Notes: generated from the letters alone by a model not told the origin. A stretch of 64,000 bases of DNA from Macrocystis pyrifera (GCA_031763025.1 JASSKH010000002.1:19038168-19102167); one strand, 5' to 3'. Positions 9,965-21,806 are shown, numbered from the stretch's first letter. Made by a program: numbers and translations.

Positions 9965-12400
9965 TCTTAAGGGACCCCGCGATGAGGCAAAACGGTACAT
10001 AAGGGATCTAGTTTTTCTGCTCACCCTTTTTTCCCACTACTGACTGTAGGGGCCGGTGCCAACTCTGATAGGGGACGTTGGCATAAAAGGGACCTCCAAT
10101 CCCGAACGCACTAGGGTGCCTTAAAACGGACTATCTACTCCCTTGAAAGGGGCTACCTGAACATCCAATATGTGTGGTCTTCCCGTTCTGTCTGCAAAAC
10201 CAATATGAATGTCCTTAGAGCACTATGGCCGATAAGATAATGCACGTTGACGTTGACATTAAAACATTGTATCACCGGACATAGTGATGAATTATACCAT
10301 TACTCTCCACCTCTAATTCCGGGAATGTCATACCTGGCACATATTTTATTATAGTTGTGCGTACAAGGAATACATTTCGAATTTTCCACACCTCGGACAG
10401 ATCACGATGGACTACGTAAGATCATTTAGGTCCTAACCTGCCGTTATGATACTCTGCAGGATCTGTTTGCATGGTACAGGTTCAACCAAGAAAAATGTCT
10501 GAGATACGGCAGGTTATACGGCTCCCACGCCGCAACATGAGCTACTGTAGATCATGCAGATCAGACATCTATCTGCCCTGAAAGATCCACCAGTAGTTCA
10601 TGAAATGGGAATCGATGTATCTGTCCGAGGTGTGGAACAGTTATTCCGAGCATTTTGATGCCGAAATTTGTCTAAAAAAGGTATTCTGCTGTACCGGTAC
10701 ACTAGTTCTCCAAGGATTTTGTCCCCGGAACTTGTTCATGACAGCAGTCAGTAGTGAGGCCTATAAAAGGCGGTATGAATATGGCGGCCGCTCGAGATTG
10801 AGGCGACCCAAATCGGCTGGCACGACAAAAGGGCCGTCAACCGCCCTAAAACGAATACGGCGGTCACTCGTGATATTGCGTCTACTACTGTTAGGCATGG
10901 GAATGTATTCGTCTTTGACGTAAAAAAGTGTCCAGTCTGTTCGAGAATCCGTTCAATAAAAATCGAAAGAACAATTTTTGAAAATAGTCTGCCACCACCC
11001 TATTTACTTTGTTTTAGAATACATTCACGTGTGGCACCGAGCACCTGATTTCTCGACACAGGAAACGAATTGGATGATGAAGTTCGACAGACACCTCCCA
11101 TCGATGGAGAATGATCGAGTGAGTCGTTGTGTTGTGATCTGCAGATTTTTGCTCCGTTAATTTTTTGTGGAAATACGCGGGAAAACTCGATTTTACAGGT
11201 TGCATTCGTATCTTTCAGTCTATCTGACTATACTCGAAAATCTAAACCAGTGAATCGATGCGGAAGGACTTTGCGCACATAGCAATGCAATCCGCGCCTG
11301 AATCCGACAAGTAGCCGACATGAAATCCGTTGCACGAGTTGACCCTCTTTTGAAGAGTCAATTGTTGACGGGAAATTCGACCAAAAATATCCCGGGATAA
11401 AAACAAAGGACATCCAGTCTGCATGATATCGGACAAACGGTGCCAGACATGAAAGCGGCCGCACGCCGAGCGATCACCATCACACCCGGTGTCATCGCAG
11501 TAGCGAAGACCATCTGTGATCGGGCCTTGATGCAGCAGGAAGCAAGGTACCCCTAGTGTTCAGATGCGAACGCATCACTATTGTTGTCTCACGTGAGAAA
11601 ACGATCGAGTAAAAATACTCTACCGTACCACTCTGTCCGGAGATATATGAATGGTTCAATCGTAAATGTGAAGATAAGCTGTTCTTTACATTTCCGGACA
11701 GAGTGGTAGGTACGTACGAGTACATACAGTAGCAGCATGCAAATTTCAGGCGCGTGGTGAATGCAGCCTTGGCCGCAAGGCTCAAGCCTAGCTGCACGCA
11801 CAGCAACAACTTGCCCGTGTACTAGAAATGGGGCGCGCTGCCACGGAGGTGCAGGCAGCGCCGTCGAACTCCCGGTCTCGACGAAGTTCAGTATAGCAAC
11901 ACGCAGTCGAGTGTCGATGCTGTGCGTAGGTACGAGGTATGTTCTTGTTTACACGTGTCCAACAGCAGTAAAACGGGACCGCATACTGCGACTAGATCTG
12001 TACAAGATGTGTTTCACAGGGGGCGGCAGCTTTCTCGTGCTAGCGGTCGCCAATCCCAAGGTCTTCCCAGGAACGTGCGGTTCGTCCACGCTCGCGCGTC
12101 CGTGTCTACGCTGCTACTCTACCCTCTAGGCTTGGTTGTGCGCTGTCCTGCAGCACGTGTCATGCAGAAAGCTAAGCTGACTTTTTTCCAGCTATTGCTC
12201 AACGCCACAACATCGATGCCGGCACTGCTTTTTATTTTATTTGTGAGAGGCAGCATCCTAGAACGGATTTTTTGGTGGTAAAGTTTTTTTTTTTTTTTTC
12301 GAATCACGCATTGGTTAATTTCCTCAAGTTTTTTCCCCCCGATAACGACCATGCGAGATCTTTTGTTTTTTACGTACTAAAACAGATCCATTCCCATCCC
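9965..12400. other. No gene recognised; about 2.4 kb of unique-looking DNA
   Basis: No frame resembles a known protein. A frame without ATG is open from about 10780 to 11045 on the + strand and reads through FDVKKCPVCSRIRS (a CPxC pair), but it is short and unsupported. The only clear structure is the small inverted-repeat element at 11626-11708. Confidence 0.4.
11626..11708. mobile_element. Small TA-bounded inverted-repeat element (MITE M3)
   Basis: The left arm TACCACTCTGTCCGGA and its complement at the right are a perfect match of about 15-16 bp, separated by about 53 bp. Written with TA as target duplication, the element is about 79 bp with ends beginning CCACTCTGTCCGG. Length and TA flanks suggest a Tc1/mariner-type MITE. 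The arms would also form a strong hairpin, so a structured RNA cannot be excluded. Only one copy is present in the window. Confidence 0.55.
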
Positions 12401-12404
12401 TAAC

Positions 12405-12450
12405 AGTGTCGTTGCCAACCGACGCCAACCCAACCCATATATAATATATG
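12405..12450 (-). repeat. SINE family S, 5'-end fragment
   Basis: Read on the minus strand, the sequence following the poly(C) tail of the LINE copy is ATATATTATATATGGGTTGG, then GTCGGTTGGCAACGACACTG. This is the start of the S element seen in full at 14356-14894 and 47152-47677. It breaks off after about 45 bp. Confidence 0.7.
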
Positions 12451-12467
12451 CGGGGAGGGGGGGGGGG

Positions 12468-14355
12468 CGTACTCATTTGTTGCTTGCCTTAGTCATTTGA
12501 CCATTGACCACGCATCCCTTTCGAGACGGAGCACCGTTCCTACTCCTAATAGAGACACCTCCAACAATTGGGCGCTCATTACGTTGTTTCCATAAATTAC
12601 ATAGAAACTTTTTGCTAATCTTATCCCCTTCCTGTTTGGCCTCCTGTGGCCACCATCTATCTCCTAGGATAGCGATCGTTTTCTCGCTGCTTTTCATTGT
12701 ATCAAACTCCTCCATGTCACATTCGTCTATTTCCCTCATCTCCTCTTCTAATACATGCCGTTCCTCCTTGTATATTTCACGTTTTCCTACTATGTGAAAT
12801 CTACTCTCTATTGCTTCGCCACACGGGCACATCTGTACGTCTACTTCCTCCTCCTCCCGGCTACTGGTGTAGCTCTTTCTTCTTCCTGGCAGGTCCAGGT
12901 CACCTACACGAAATCGCAGTTTCAGCGATTTCGCCAAGTCCATTGGGCCATGCAAATATGTTTTCATTCCTATTCCTTCCCTCAATCCCCCGTATATCTC
13001 TAAGTCTTTTTCCGATTCCACCTTGCTTCTTATCGCTAGGCTTTCCCATCTTTCTATCCTTTCTTCTACTTCTTCCTTGTACCTCCCAAACTTCCCGGCG
13101 GACATCATCTCTTCTTGGTTTCCCCCTAATCCTTCCATACTTTCTCAACTACGCCATCCCACCTTATTCCAGCTCGCCCTTTTGTTACTTTCTCCCATAC
13201 AGCTCTATCAACTATGGCTGGCAACCTCTTTTTTGGCATGTCCTTTTTTTATTACCAGTTCAACTTTCTCATGTCTCTATTTGTCTTGAGTGGGCGCATT
13301 CCCAGTTCTGCTCTTAATACTGTATTACTAGTCGTACTTGAGCATCTTAGGATTTTTTTAGCTGCTGTCATTTGTACTGTTTCCAACTGTTTTACGAGTT
13401 TGGCGTTCCCTTCCCATACTTCTCCTGCATATTCTAGCTTTGGTACTATCACATTCATCAAGATACATCTCTTAATCCTTGTGTCAAGGTTCGGGTCTGT
13501 TGGGATCGCATCCATCTTGCCTACTTGTGCCTTACCCTTTCCTATTACTTTTCCTGTATGTGTATCCCAAGAACAGTCTTTTGAGATCTCTACGCCAAGG
13601 TATGTATACTGGTCTACGATCGGCAATTCATCTTCTCCCCAGTTCCGACTGAAATTTACCGGGTTTACCTTATCTTCGTTGCAAACAACTACTGCGCATT
13701 TCTTGACGTTCGCCGTCACCCTCCATTTCCTGGTGTATTCTAGCGCCTTCTCTATTTGTTTCTGCAATCCTTCGGGTGTTTCTGATATCCCAACGAAGTC
13801 ATCCGCAAACATCAATCACGACACCGTATCCTCCCCTACCGTGACTCCCTGCCTTGCTCCCTCGACGGCTACTATCAGGTCGTTAATATATATATATATT
13901 GAATAAGTTAGGTGACAACGTACATCCCTGTGTAACTCGTTGTAAAATATCAACATACTTCGATATTTCCCCGTCCAGCATTACAGCACTTCTCGCACAT
14001 TCCGTCATCTTTTTCATCATTCTCCACATCTTTCCTCTGATTCCTATTTCCCACAGTTTTTTCCACAATCCATTTCTCCATACTCTGTCGTAGGCTTTCT
14101 GCACATGTAGAAAGAAACAGTACGTTGTTAGTCCCGCGTCTTTCCTACCTCGAATAATCTTACCTAAGGTGTACACATGGTCTACGCAGCTACGGTTTGG
14201 CCTAAACCCTGCTTGCCCTTCGCTTATTTTGTTTTCCTTCTCCATCATCGTTCCCATTCTATCGTTCAAAATCTTACAAAATGTTTTGCCTACTGTGCTT
14301 AGTAGCGTTATCCCTCTATAGTTCCCCGGGTCAGCCTTATCTCCTTTCTTGAGTG
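12468..14355 (-). pseudogene. LINE (non-LTR retrotransposon) copy L1: 5'-truncated ORF2 with reverse transcriptase and C-terminal domain
   Basis: Frames at 14269-13883, 13815-13252 and 13138-12473 are consecutive parts of one ORF2 broken by a stop or frameshift near 13820-13880 (a TA repeat) and another near 13140-13250. In order they show the RT motifs GFRPNRSCVDHVYTL, the motif A block (FLHVQKAYDRV), motif B (TQGCTLSPNLFN), motif C (FADDFVG) and the YLGVEI block. A CPCG..H element lies in a 221-residue C-terminal frame. The first catalytic Asp of motif A is His here, so the copy is inactive. The 5' end is cut inside RT, and the 3' end runs into poly(C) (poly(G) on the + strand, 12452-12467). 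Confidence 0.92.
14308..14355. repeat. 48-bp direct repeat, inner copy (target duplication of SINE S1)
   Basis: These 48 bases (TTATCCCTCTATAG ... TTTCTTGAGTG) are identical to 14895-14942. They lie at the start of the L1 fragment, and the two copies bracket the S1 element exactly, as a long target-site duplication would. Confidence 0.8.
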
Positions 14356-14894
14356 GGGGGGGGTATACTCGATAGGAGAGATGTACTCGATCTCATGCAT
14401 GGCCGTAGTCGTATGACCGTAGACCCTCGCATCCCTACAATGCCGGGACGGAGCATTTCGGGTTTTCACCGACCAGGCAGACATTGCTTGCACCAAGCGC
14501 GAAGCGCCGTGAGGTGTCCGGCGAGTCGCATGAAGGGTGAGCTGCATCCTACTAGGAACCGCTTGTGAGGCGGACTTGCATATGGATGACAGCCTCAATG
14601 AGTTAGTTTAATTTCCGGTGTAGCCACTTCCAGAGACAGGAATGGGAGTACTATGTAACTGCCTCTTGGGTGCCTTACCTTGAACACTACGTGATACGAT
14701 CAATTCCCTTGTGTGGAGTAAAGGTTCTTTACTTCGCACAAATGATCTCACTCGACAACCAGCTGTGGGCGACCGCCAAAGAAAAAAAAAAAAAACGGTA
14801 CCCTGGATGTTTAGCTCACGTAGTGAGCGGCATGTTTTACAGTGTCATTGCCAACCGACGCCAACCCAACCCATATATAATATATAATGGGGGG
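14356..14894 (-). mobile_element. SINE family S, full-length copy S1
   Basis: About 540 bp, bounded by poly(C) on both sides (G runs at 14356-14363 and 14889-14894 on the + strand) and by the 48-bp direct repeat. It has no coding frame. On the minus strand it starts with an AT-rich leader and GGGTTGGGTTGG, has a T-rich tract in the middle, and ends in CTACGGCCATGCATGAGATC followed by GAGTA and poly(C). Its last 75 or so bases resemble the LINE 3' end. Other copies are at 17979-18505, 40742-41259 and 47152-47677, with fragments elsewhere. The origin of its 5' part is unknown; no clear tRNA, 5S or 7SL promoter was found. Confidence 0.85.
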
Positions 14895-14942
14895 TTATCC
14901 CTCTATAGTTCCCCGGGTCAGCCTTATCTCCTTTCTTGAGTG
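14895..14942. repeat. 48-bp direct repeat, outer copy
   Basis: Identical to 14308-14355. It sits between the poly(C) tail of LINE copy L2 (14944-14950) and the leading C run of S1. It therefore looks like an isolated 48-bp piece of LINE RT. Confidence 0.8.
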
Positions 14943-14950
14943 TGGGGGGG

Positions 14951-17428
14951 TGTACTCATTTTGTTGCTTGCCGTAGTCATTTGACCATTGACCACGCATC
15001 CCTTTCGAGACGGAGCACTGTTCCTACTCCTAATAGAGACACCTCCAACATTTCGGCGCTCATTACGTCATTTCCATATATTACATAGGAACGTTTTTGC
15101 TAGTATTATCCCCTTCCTGTCTGGCCGCCTGTGGCCACCATCTATCTCCTAGCATAGTGATCTTTTTCTCGCTTCTATTAATATCTAGTGTATCAAACTC
15201 CTCCATGTCACATTCGTTTATTTTCCTCATCTCTTCTGACACATCCCGTTACTCCTAGTACTTTTCGCATTGTACTATGTGAGTTCAACTCTCGATGGAT
15301 TTGCCACATGGGCACATCTGTGCATCTGCTTCCTCTTCCTCCCGGCTACTGGTATACCTCTTTCTTCTTTGTGGCAGGTCCTGGTCACGTACACGAAATC
15401 GCAGTTTCAGCGTTTTCGCGATTTCCATTGGGCCGTGCATATACGTTTTCATTCCTATCCTTCGCTCAATCCCCTGTATAACCGTACGTGTTTTTCCGAT
15501 TTCACCTTGTTTCTCAGCGCTAGCCTTTCCCTTCTATGTCTACTTCTGCCTTGTACTTTCCAAACTTCCCGGCGGACATCACCTCGTTTTGGTCCCTCCC
15601 TATATCCTTCCATACTTTTTCAACTACGCCATCCCACCTTATTCCAGCTCTCGCCCTTTTGTTTATTCCTCCCATACAGCTCTATCAACAATGGCTGGCA
15701 ACCTTTTGTTGGCATGCTCCTTGCTTTATATTGCCATTTCAACGTTCTTATGTCTCTTTGTCTTGAGTGGGTACATTCACAGTTCTGCTCTTAACACTGC
15801 GTTACTATTAGTAGTCGTTGATCATCTTCGGATTTTTTAGCTGCTGTCATCTGTCCTGTTTCCAACTCTTTTACGAATTTCGCGTTCCCTTCCGATACTT
15901 CTCCTGCATATTCTAGCTTTGGTACGATCACATTCATCAGGATACGTGTCTTGATCCTAGTGTCAAGGTGCAAGTCTGGTAGTATGGCATCCATCTTGCC
16001 TACGTGTGCTTTACCCTTTCCTATTACTTTTGCTATATTTGTATGCCAAGAGCAGTATTTTGATATATCTACGCCAAGGTACGTATACTGGTCGACGATC
16101 GGCGATTCGTCTTCTCCACACTCCCGACTGAAATTAACCGAATGCACCTTATCTTAGTTACAAGCAACTACTGCGCATTTTTTTACGTTCGCCTTCGCCC
16201 TCCGTTTCCTAGTGTACTATAGCGCATTATTTATTGCTTTCTTCAATCCTTCGGGTGTTTCTCATATCCCCACGAAGTCATCCGCAAACATAAATCCCGA
16301 CACCGTATCTTCTCCTACCGTGACCCCGTGCCTTGCTGCTTCGACTGTTACTATCAGGTCGTTAATATATACCTGGTATCTTGAATACTCGTAGGTTAGG
16401 TGACGACGTACATCCCTGTGCAACTGCGTGTAGAATATCAACATACTTTGATATTTCCCCGTCCAGCATCACAGCACTTGTCGCACATGCCGTTACCTTT
16501 TTCATCATTCTCCACATATTTCCTCTGATTCCTGTTTCCCACATATTTTTCCGCAATCCATTTCTCCGTACTGTGTCGTAGGCCTTTGTATATTTAAGAA
16601 GAAACAGTACGTTGTTTGTCCCGCGTCTTTCCTGCCTTGGATTACCTTGCCTAAGGTGTACACATGGTCTACGCAACTACGGTTTGGCCTTGACCGTGCT
16701 TGCCCTTCGCTTAATCTGTCTTCCTTCTCCATCATTGTTCTCAATTCTATCGTTCAATATCTTACGAAATGTTTTGCCTACAGTGCTTAGTAGCATTATC
16801 CCTCTATCGTTCCCCGGGTCAGCCTTATCTCCCTTCTTGAGTGGGTTTACTACTACCCCTTCTCTCCACCTTCCGGTGCTTACTCGTTTTTCCGTATCCA
16901 GTTGTACAATATTTCCATCATGGCAAGCATTCCTTCTCCCCCGTACTACGTAACTTCATTCGGTATGTGGTCTGCCCCTGCTGCCTTTGTATTCTTAAGT
17001 TTAGCTACACACTTTTTTACTCCTTGTGAACTCGCTGTAACCCTCCTGAACCACTGTCTTCCCTTTCTGATGCATCTACGTTCGCCACTTCCCACCGGTT
17101 GATTTTCGTGTTGAATTGTGCGTCGAATGTTTGATAGGCTGTGGGTGTTCCTAGCTTCCGGTAATTCCCTTTTCCCCTCGGAACTACTAACCATTTTACC
17201 GTTCTGTGCTGTAGCTATTTCCGTGTCTGCTTCTCCTCCTTGTTTTCCCGGTATCCCTTTTATCCCTACCCACATCTGGTTCATCCCGCCCTCAAAAGTC
17301 TTGATTCGTTTAATTTACTACTTCTTCCTTTCATATCCTTTTCTTCTTCTCCATCTCGTGTACTTTTTTTCTAGCTGTAGCATATTCCTCCCATCCTGTC
17401 GTAGTGTTACTCGATGTATATCTTGCGT
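14951..17428 (-). pseudogene. LINE copy L2: 5'-truncated ORF2, heavily decayed
   Basis: Same family and orientation as L1, covering more of the 5' side. RT pieces are readable: SRPNRSCVDHVYTLGKVI (about 16690-16640), VYINDLIV and FMFADDFVG (about 16350-16262), YLGVDISK and the WEG/SEGNAKFVKELET block (16147-15791). Many frameshifts and stops are present, and no frame retains the motif A aspartate. The 5' end begins immediately after the poly(C) tail of L5 at a point matching about 44940 of copy L3. It carries insertions absent from L1 and L3: TATTAATA at 15176, TACCTGGTA at 16370 and TACTCGTA at 16386. Confidence 0.88.
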
Positions 17429-17434
17429 GGGGGG

Positions 17435-17897
17435 CTGGCATACTCATTTGTTGCTTACCTTTGTCATTTGACCATTGACCACGTATCTGTGGAGCACCAT
17501 TGCTACTCCTAAGAGAGACAACTCCAACAGCTGGGCGCTTGTTAGGTTGTTTCCGTATATTACGTGGATTTTTTTACGAACCTTGTGTATGCCCTTCCTG
17601 TTTCGCCGACTGGCCACCATCTATTTCTTATTAGTAGGATAGCGATGGTTTTCTCTGTACTATGTAGTGTACCGAACTTCTCCGTGTCACATTCTTCTCT
17701 TTTCCTCGTATCCTCTTAACACAGCTCGTTCCTCCTTGTAAATTTCACGTACCCCCACTATGTATGTGACTTTTACTCTCTATTGCTTTGCCACAAGGGC
17801 ACATCTGTACATCTACTTTCACCTCCTACCGGCTTCTGTTGAAGCTTTTTCTTGTTTCTGACAGGTCCAAGTCCCTACACGAAATTGCAGTTTCATC
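17435..17897 (-). pseudogene. LINE copy L5: 3'-end fragment
   Basis: Corresponds to the last 450 bp or so of the LINE (C-terminal coding region and 3' end) and matches about 46690-47139 of L3 and 12470-12930 of L1. Its 3' end meets a C run (17429-17434 on the + strand as G). Its 5' end starts directly after the CCCCGCCC tract at 17901-17908. Confidence 0.8.
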
Positions 17898-17908
17898 GTT
17901 GGGCGGGG

Positions 17909-17969
17909 TATAATAATGTAAAACATGGCCGTATTCGTATAACCATTGAGCCTCGCACCCCTACAATGA
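17909..17969 (-). repeat. SINE family S, 5'-truncated 3' fragment
   Basis: A 60-bp piece containing only the S 3' end (GGTGCGAGGCTCAATGG ... ACGGCCATG). It lies between two C-rich tracts, so it is another 5'-truncated copy starting at poly(C). Confidence 0.7.
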
Positions 17970-17978
17970 GGGGGGGGG

Positions 17979-18505
17979 TGTATTCATTATCATAAATGAC
18001 CGTAGTCGTATGACCGTAGACCCTCGCATCCCTGCAATGGCGGGGCTGAGCACGTCGGGTTTTCACCGACCAGGCAGACATTGCGAGCACCAAGCGCTCA
18101 GCGCCGCGAAGTGTTGAGCGAGTCGCATAAAGGGTGAGCTGTATCCTACTATTAACCACATTTGGGGTGGATTTCCTTACATATAGATGACAGCGTCAAT
18201 CAATTGATTCATTCCTTAGTTTGGCCACGTTCAGAGACAGCAATGGGTTTACCATGTAACTGCCTCGTGGGCGCTTTACCATACACCTGGTACACATTAC
18301 GTGGTACAATCACCCCCCTTTTGCGAATTTGAGGTTCTTCCCGCACAAAAATGATGTAACTCGACCGCCAGCGGTGGTAACCGCCAAAAAAAAACAAACA
18401 ACAAAAAAAAAAAAAACGTTACCCTGGTTGTGTAGCTCACGCAGTGAGAGGCTTGTTTTACAGCGTCATCGCCAACCGACGCCAACCCAACCTATAAATA
18501 TACCA
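17979..18505 (-). mobile_element. SINE family S, copy S2
   Basis: Aligns with S1 over nearly its full length. Its poly(C) tail is 17970-17978 (G on the + strand). Two small extra blocks are present relative to S1: ACCTGGTA near 18285 and TACCAGGTA at 18501-18509 at its 5' border. Confidence 0.8.
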
Positions 18506-18509
18506 GGTA

Positions 18510-19740
18510 CAAGACTTTCCTTCGGAGTGGGAGTAAAATGGAGTCGTTTCTTGTACCAATACGACGTCGTTTGGTTGGCTTTGGGCTATTCCAGCAATCA
18601 GTGCAGAATAGCCGGAAGAAAGCCAACCAAACAACCTTTTTTTGTGTGTAAAGGCCTATGATACTGGGAACGCGGAGCCCGAAAGTTTTCTAAATATTGC
18701 TTTTAAAAAACAGCCGAAGATATCCTCGTTCCGCCGTTGTGGGAAAAAAAGGAAAACATGTATGTGTTTGTTTTTATTTTTTCTAACGGCTGCAGGCGGC
18801 GCAAGTTGTTGGAAATTGTCAACGCGCGGATTTATCATCAGCTCGTGTGACGATAGACGCTCGATCTCTCGACATAGACTCAGCCCACGGCCAACCCACT
18901 TGGTATCGGGCAAGGCCAACGAGTATACATGACGGCCTCGAATACGTCAGGTGGATCCATGGCCTAGGGGACGAGAGCTTGCTGGAGGCGTCTTATGGTC
19001 TTCCAAATAAAAAATAAAAAATAATATTTTGCCATTCGAGACGGATCGAGAATTTTCTGTCATTCATCTGTTTTGTGCACACCAGCGGCCAATAGTTTTT
19101 CATCATACGCCTGGCGAGCGCCCGCCACATATCACCGGCTAGTGTGTGAACATGGTGACCCTAGGGTGGGTCGCAGCCCCTAACGAGCGCACTCCTCCCA
19201 TAATTCACGACGCGGTGGTTGGTTTTGTCGATCGATGTCTGTGGAGTACTCGGAATCCCGCCGCTCAGAGCTAATCATCCGCCTGAGCTTTTTTTAAGTC
19301 GATCTTGGCCCAACTTAGGCCGCAGAATTGCCTTTTTCGGGGTTTTCCAAAAGTTTAGATATTTTTGTTTGAAAAATCGTGCTCATAGCAAGCTGTACCT
19401 GAAAATTTTCTGGCGGGTATCTTTTTTTCATTCAAACTCTCTATGGATACTTGAACTTTGCGTTTCCATTGGCATAGGTCTAACAAATATTATCTTAGCA
19501 GCTACAATGTGTCAGATGAGCGGGTGACCTAAGAGTAAGGTTTGAACGCGGTGAACAACAGCGTAATACCAGGCACTAATTAGAAAAAGCCCAGGGCAAG
19601 GGTTCCGTGGTGCATGGCATGGGGATGGCATATTTCGTATAGGCTAGTGATTAGAGGAGGGTTTGGTCCGAGGGGGAAGGCAGCAGTGCCCGCAACAACT
19701 ACGGTTCGGTTGTGGCAACAAATGTCGTATAGTTGTTGAT
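18510..19740. other. No gene recognised
   Basis: No frame resembles a known protein and no internal repeat is obvious. Confidence 0.4.
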
Positions 19741-19744
19741 CGGC

Positions 19745-20300
19745 CGCGGTTTCGACAGGCAAAAAACGGTACACCAGTGTTTTTTTGCCATTTTACGTAC
19801 AAAATATGAACACCAGGAAATCAGGGTACACCAAACCCAAGTAATATGACGTTTTCTGTCAAGGTATACCGTTTTATGGCGGAACATATATGTCCGTCCG
19901 TTTCACTTGCCAAAATGACAAATAGCGGTGCACCATTGTATTTTTGCGAGTTTACGGTACGAAAAAGTAATACGAAGTGATTAGGGCACAACAATGCCAA
20001 GTTCTATAACGTTCTCTGTCAAGGTATACCGTTTTATGGTAATAAATCAATGTCCCGGTATAGCTTATAATTACCAACATAAACCGTGTTCGTGAATACA
20101 AGATCCTTGTGTACTCGTGTTCATACGAACATACCAGGTACGAGTCAAGCATAGCTTATATTCCGAATGAAGTTTTATTTCGTTTCGTGCGCGTGCGTGT
20201 AGTCAGAGCACGGCACCGCGGACGAGCCCGGCGCCGTCGCGGGTGTCCGCGGGTGCTGGCGGGTAGAGGAGGGGTATGTACGAAGCGCGGCGGCAGTATC
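19745..20300 (+). repeat. Dispersed repeat family K, copy 1
   Basis: Homologous to 23160-23700 and 53450-54000. It consists of two related sub-units of about 200 bp, each with (A)AACGGTACACCA, TTTTTGCCA.TTTACGGTAC, CACCAAACCCAAGT and GTCAAGGTATACCGTTTT. These are followed by a TACCAGGTAC motif and the GC-rich R1-type core. No coding capacity was seen. Confidence 0.75.
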
Positions 20301-20639
20301 TGTAGTAATAGCGAGCGCGATCATGCAACTATTAATAGTGGTTGTACCGGTATATTAATAGTACATAGTAACATCTACCGGAGGTATCTATCTATCGTAT
20401 TTTCTACTCTTCCGCTATTGCTGCTGATTATTATATTGATTGGCAATACACCAACGCGATGAGCAGCATGCAGCGATTCACATCGTGGACACCCGCATCG
20501 GTACACAACAAAGCAGTGGACCCGACAAAGTGGAGCAGCAGTTGAGACAAACTAACGCGCCCAGGATACTCGTATCTACTATTATACACCGAGATGGACA
20601 GCATGCCAAATATATGGTTTATTGTGCATGATGCTGTTG

Positions 20640-21190
20640 TTGTAAACGCTCGGAAAATTGCGATGTGACGCGTCAGGAGTCACGAGACGGCAGCAGCACA
20701 GCCAAGAGCTTTGGCCGCCGAAGGCTTTGAACTTTTGCAGCTGCTGGTCGTGAGTAGCAGCTCTTGAGCAGCGGCTTAGCTGCTGCCTGCCGCTGACGGC
20801 GAAGAACTTTCTTTTCAGCTAGCTGCTTGCTGCTGTTTCAGAAGCTGCAGCTGCTGCGGTTTGGCCGCCGAGAGCTTTGACCGCGATCGACATAATATAT
20901 ATGCTTGTTCAGGCTGCCGCGACGGCAACATCTGAGGCCGAAGCGACAGAGAGGGACAGCACCATCAGCACAAGAAGTAGCTAGCTGCTGTGTAGCTGCT
21001 GCTACTGAGCTCAGCTGCCGCCCGCCACTGATTGGGAAGTTTTTTTCTTTTTGCGGCTAGCTGCTGCTGCTGCTTCTTCTGCTGCTGAGCTTTGCCCGCC
21101 GAGAGTTTTGGCCACCGGCAGACACATGAACGACTACGGAGAGAGACAGCACCACCACACAACAAGTAGCTGCTGTCGTTGCGATCACAG
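20640..21190. repeat. (CTG/CAG)n-rich region
   Basis: Imperfect CTG/GCTGCTGC runs are interspersed with a repeated GGCCGCCGA.AGCTTTGA phrase (about 20711, 20860 and 21094). This suggests two or three diverged tandem units of about 180-230 bp. No gene is seen. Confidence 0.5.
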
Positions 21191-21584
21191 ACAACTGGCC
21201 GAGATTACCTGGTACCCACAGTACTATTGGCACGATGGTGATAGCTTCCGACAGGCCGATTGAAGGTGTATGGCATTTGCTTCATAAAATACAATGTTAA
21301 CCCAGGCAGAAGAGTCAGAACAATTATTTCCAAGAAAAAAAGGCCGACTGCGACAATAACAACGGCCTACAACAACAAAGGACGACAGACAACCTACCCT
21401 TCTACACCAGGTCGAAACAAGACGGCCGCGGTACCTTTTGTGCATCCAAGCACCGGGTTAGCGTTAGGGTTCGGGTCGGGTGGTCAGCGTCTACTGTATT
21501 CCTGGTAGTAAGCATGCGTGGTGTCTCCTGCTGCTATCATCTCTTCTGAAAACCCACGCAAGGAACAATAAAGTGCAGGAAGCT

Positions 21585-21806
21585 GCCTCTACCTCCGAGG
21601 CGCGCAAGCGCCAACACTACGCTCGTCAGGGACATGTGTCCATTGACGAACGGAGTCACAAACTTGCCACTTTAGCAGTGGAAAGCTTTGGGCATCTCGG
21701 AGTAGAGAGCAGTAAGTTCATCGACCAGCTGGCAGCTAGTGTCGTGGGGGGGAGGGATGGTGGGTCGATTCAAAGGAAAGGATTGGTGAAGGAACGCCTA
21801 CTCTGA
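21585..21806 (+). pseudogene. Remnant of a second, different reverse-transcriptase C-terminus
   Basis: The frame reads EARKRQHYARQGHVSIDERS followed by HKLATLAVESFGHLGVESSK and FIDQLAASVVGG. The pattern K+..HY, then LA..ESFG.LG.E...FID.LA, is the kind of tail found at the C-terminus of many non-LTR reverse transcriptases. It is unlike the C-terminus of the L1-L5 family, so it would be a separate element. RT core motifs are not present upstream. About 300 bp of possible 3' untranslated sequence follows. Confidence 0.5.
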
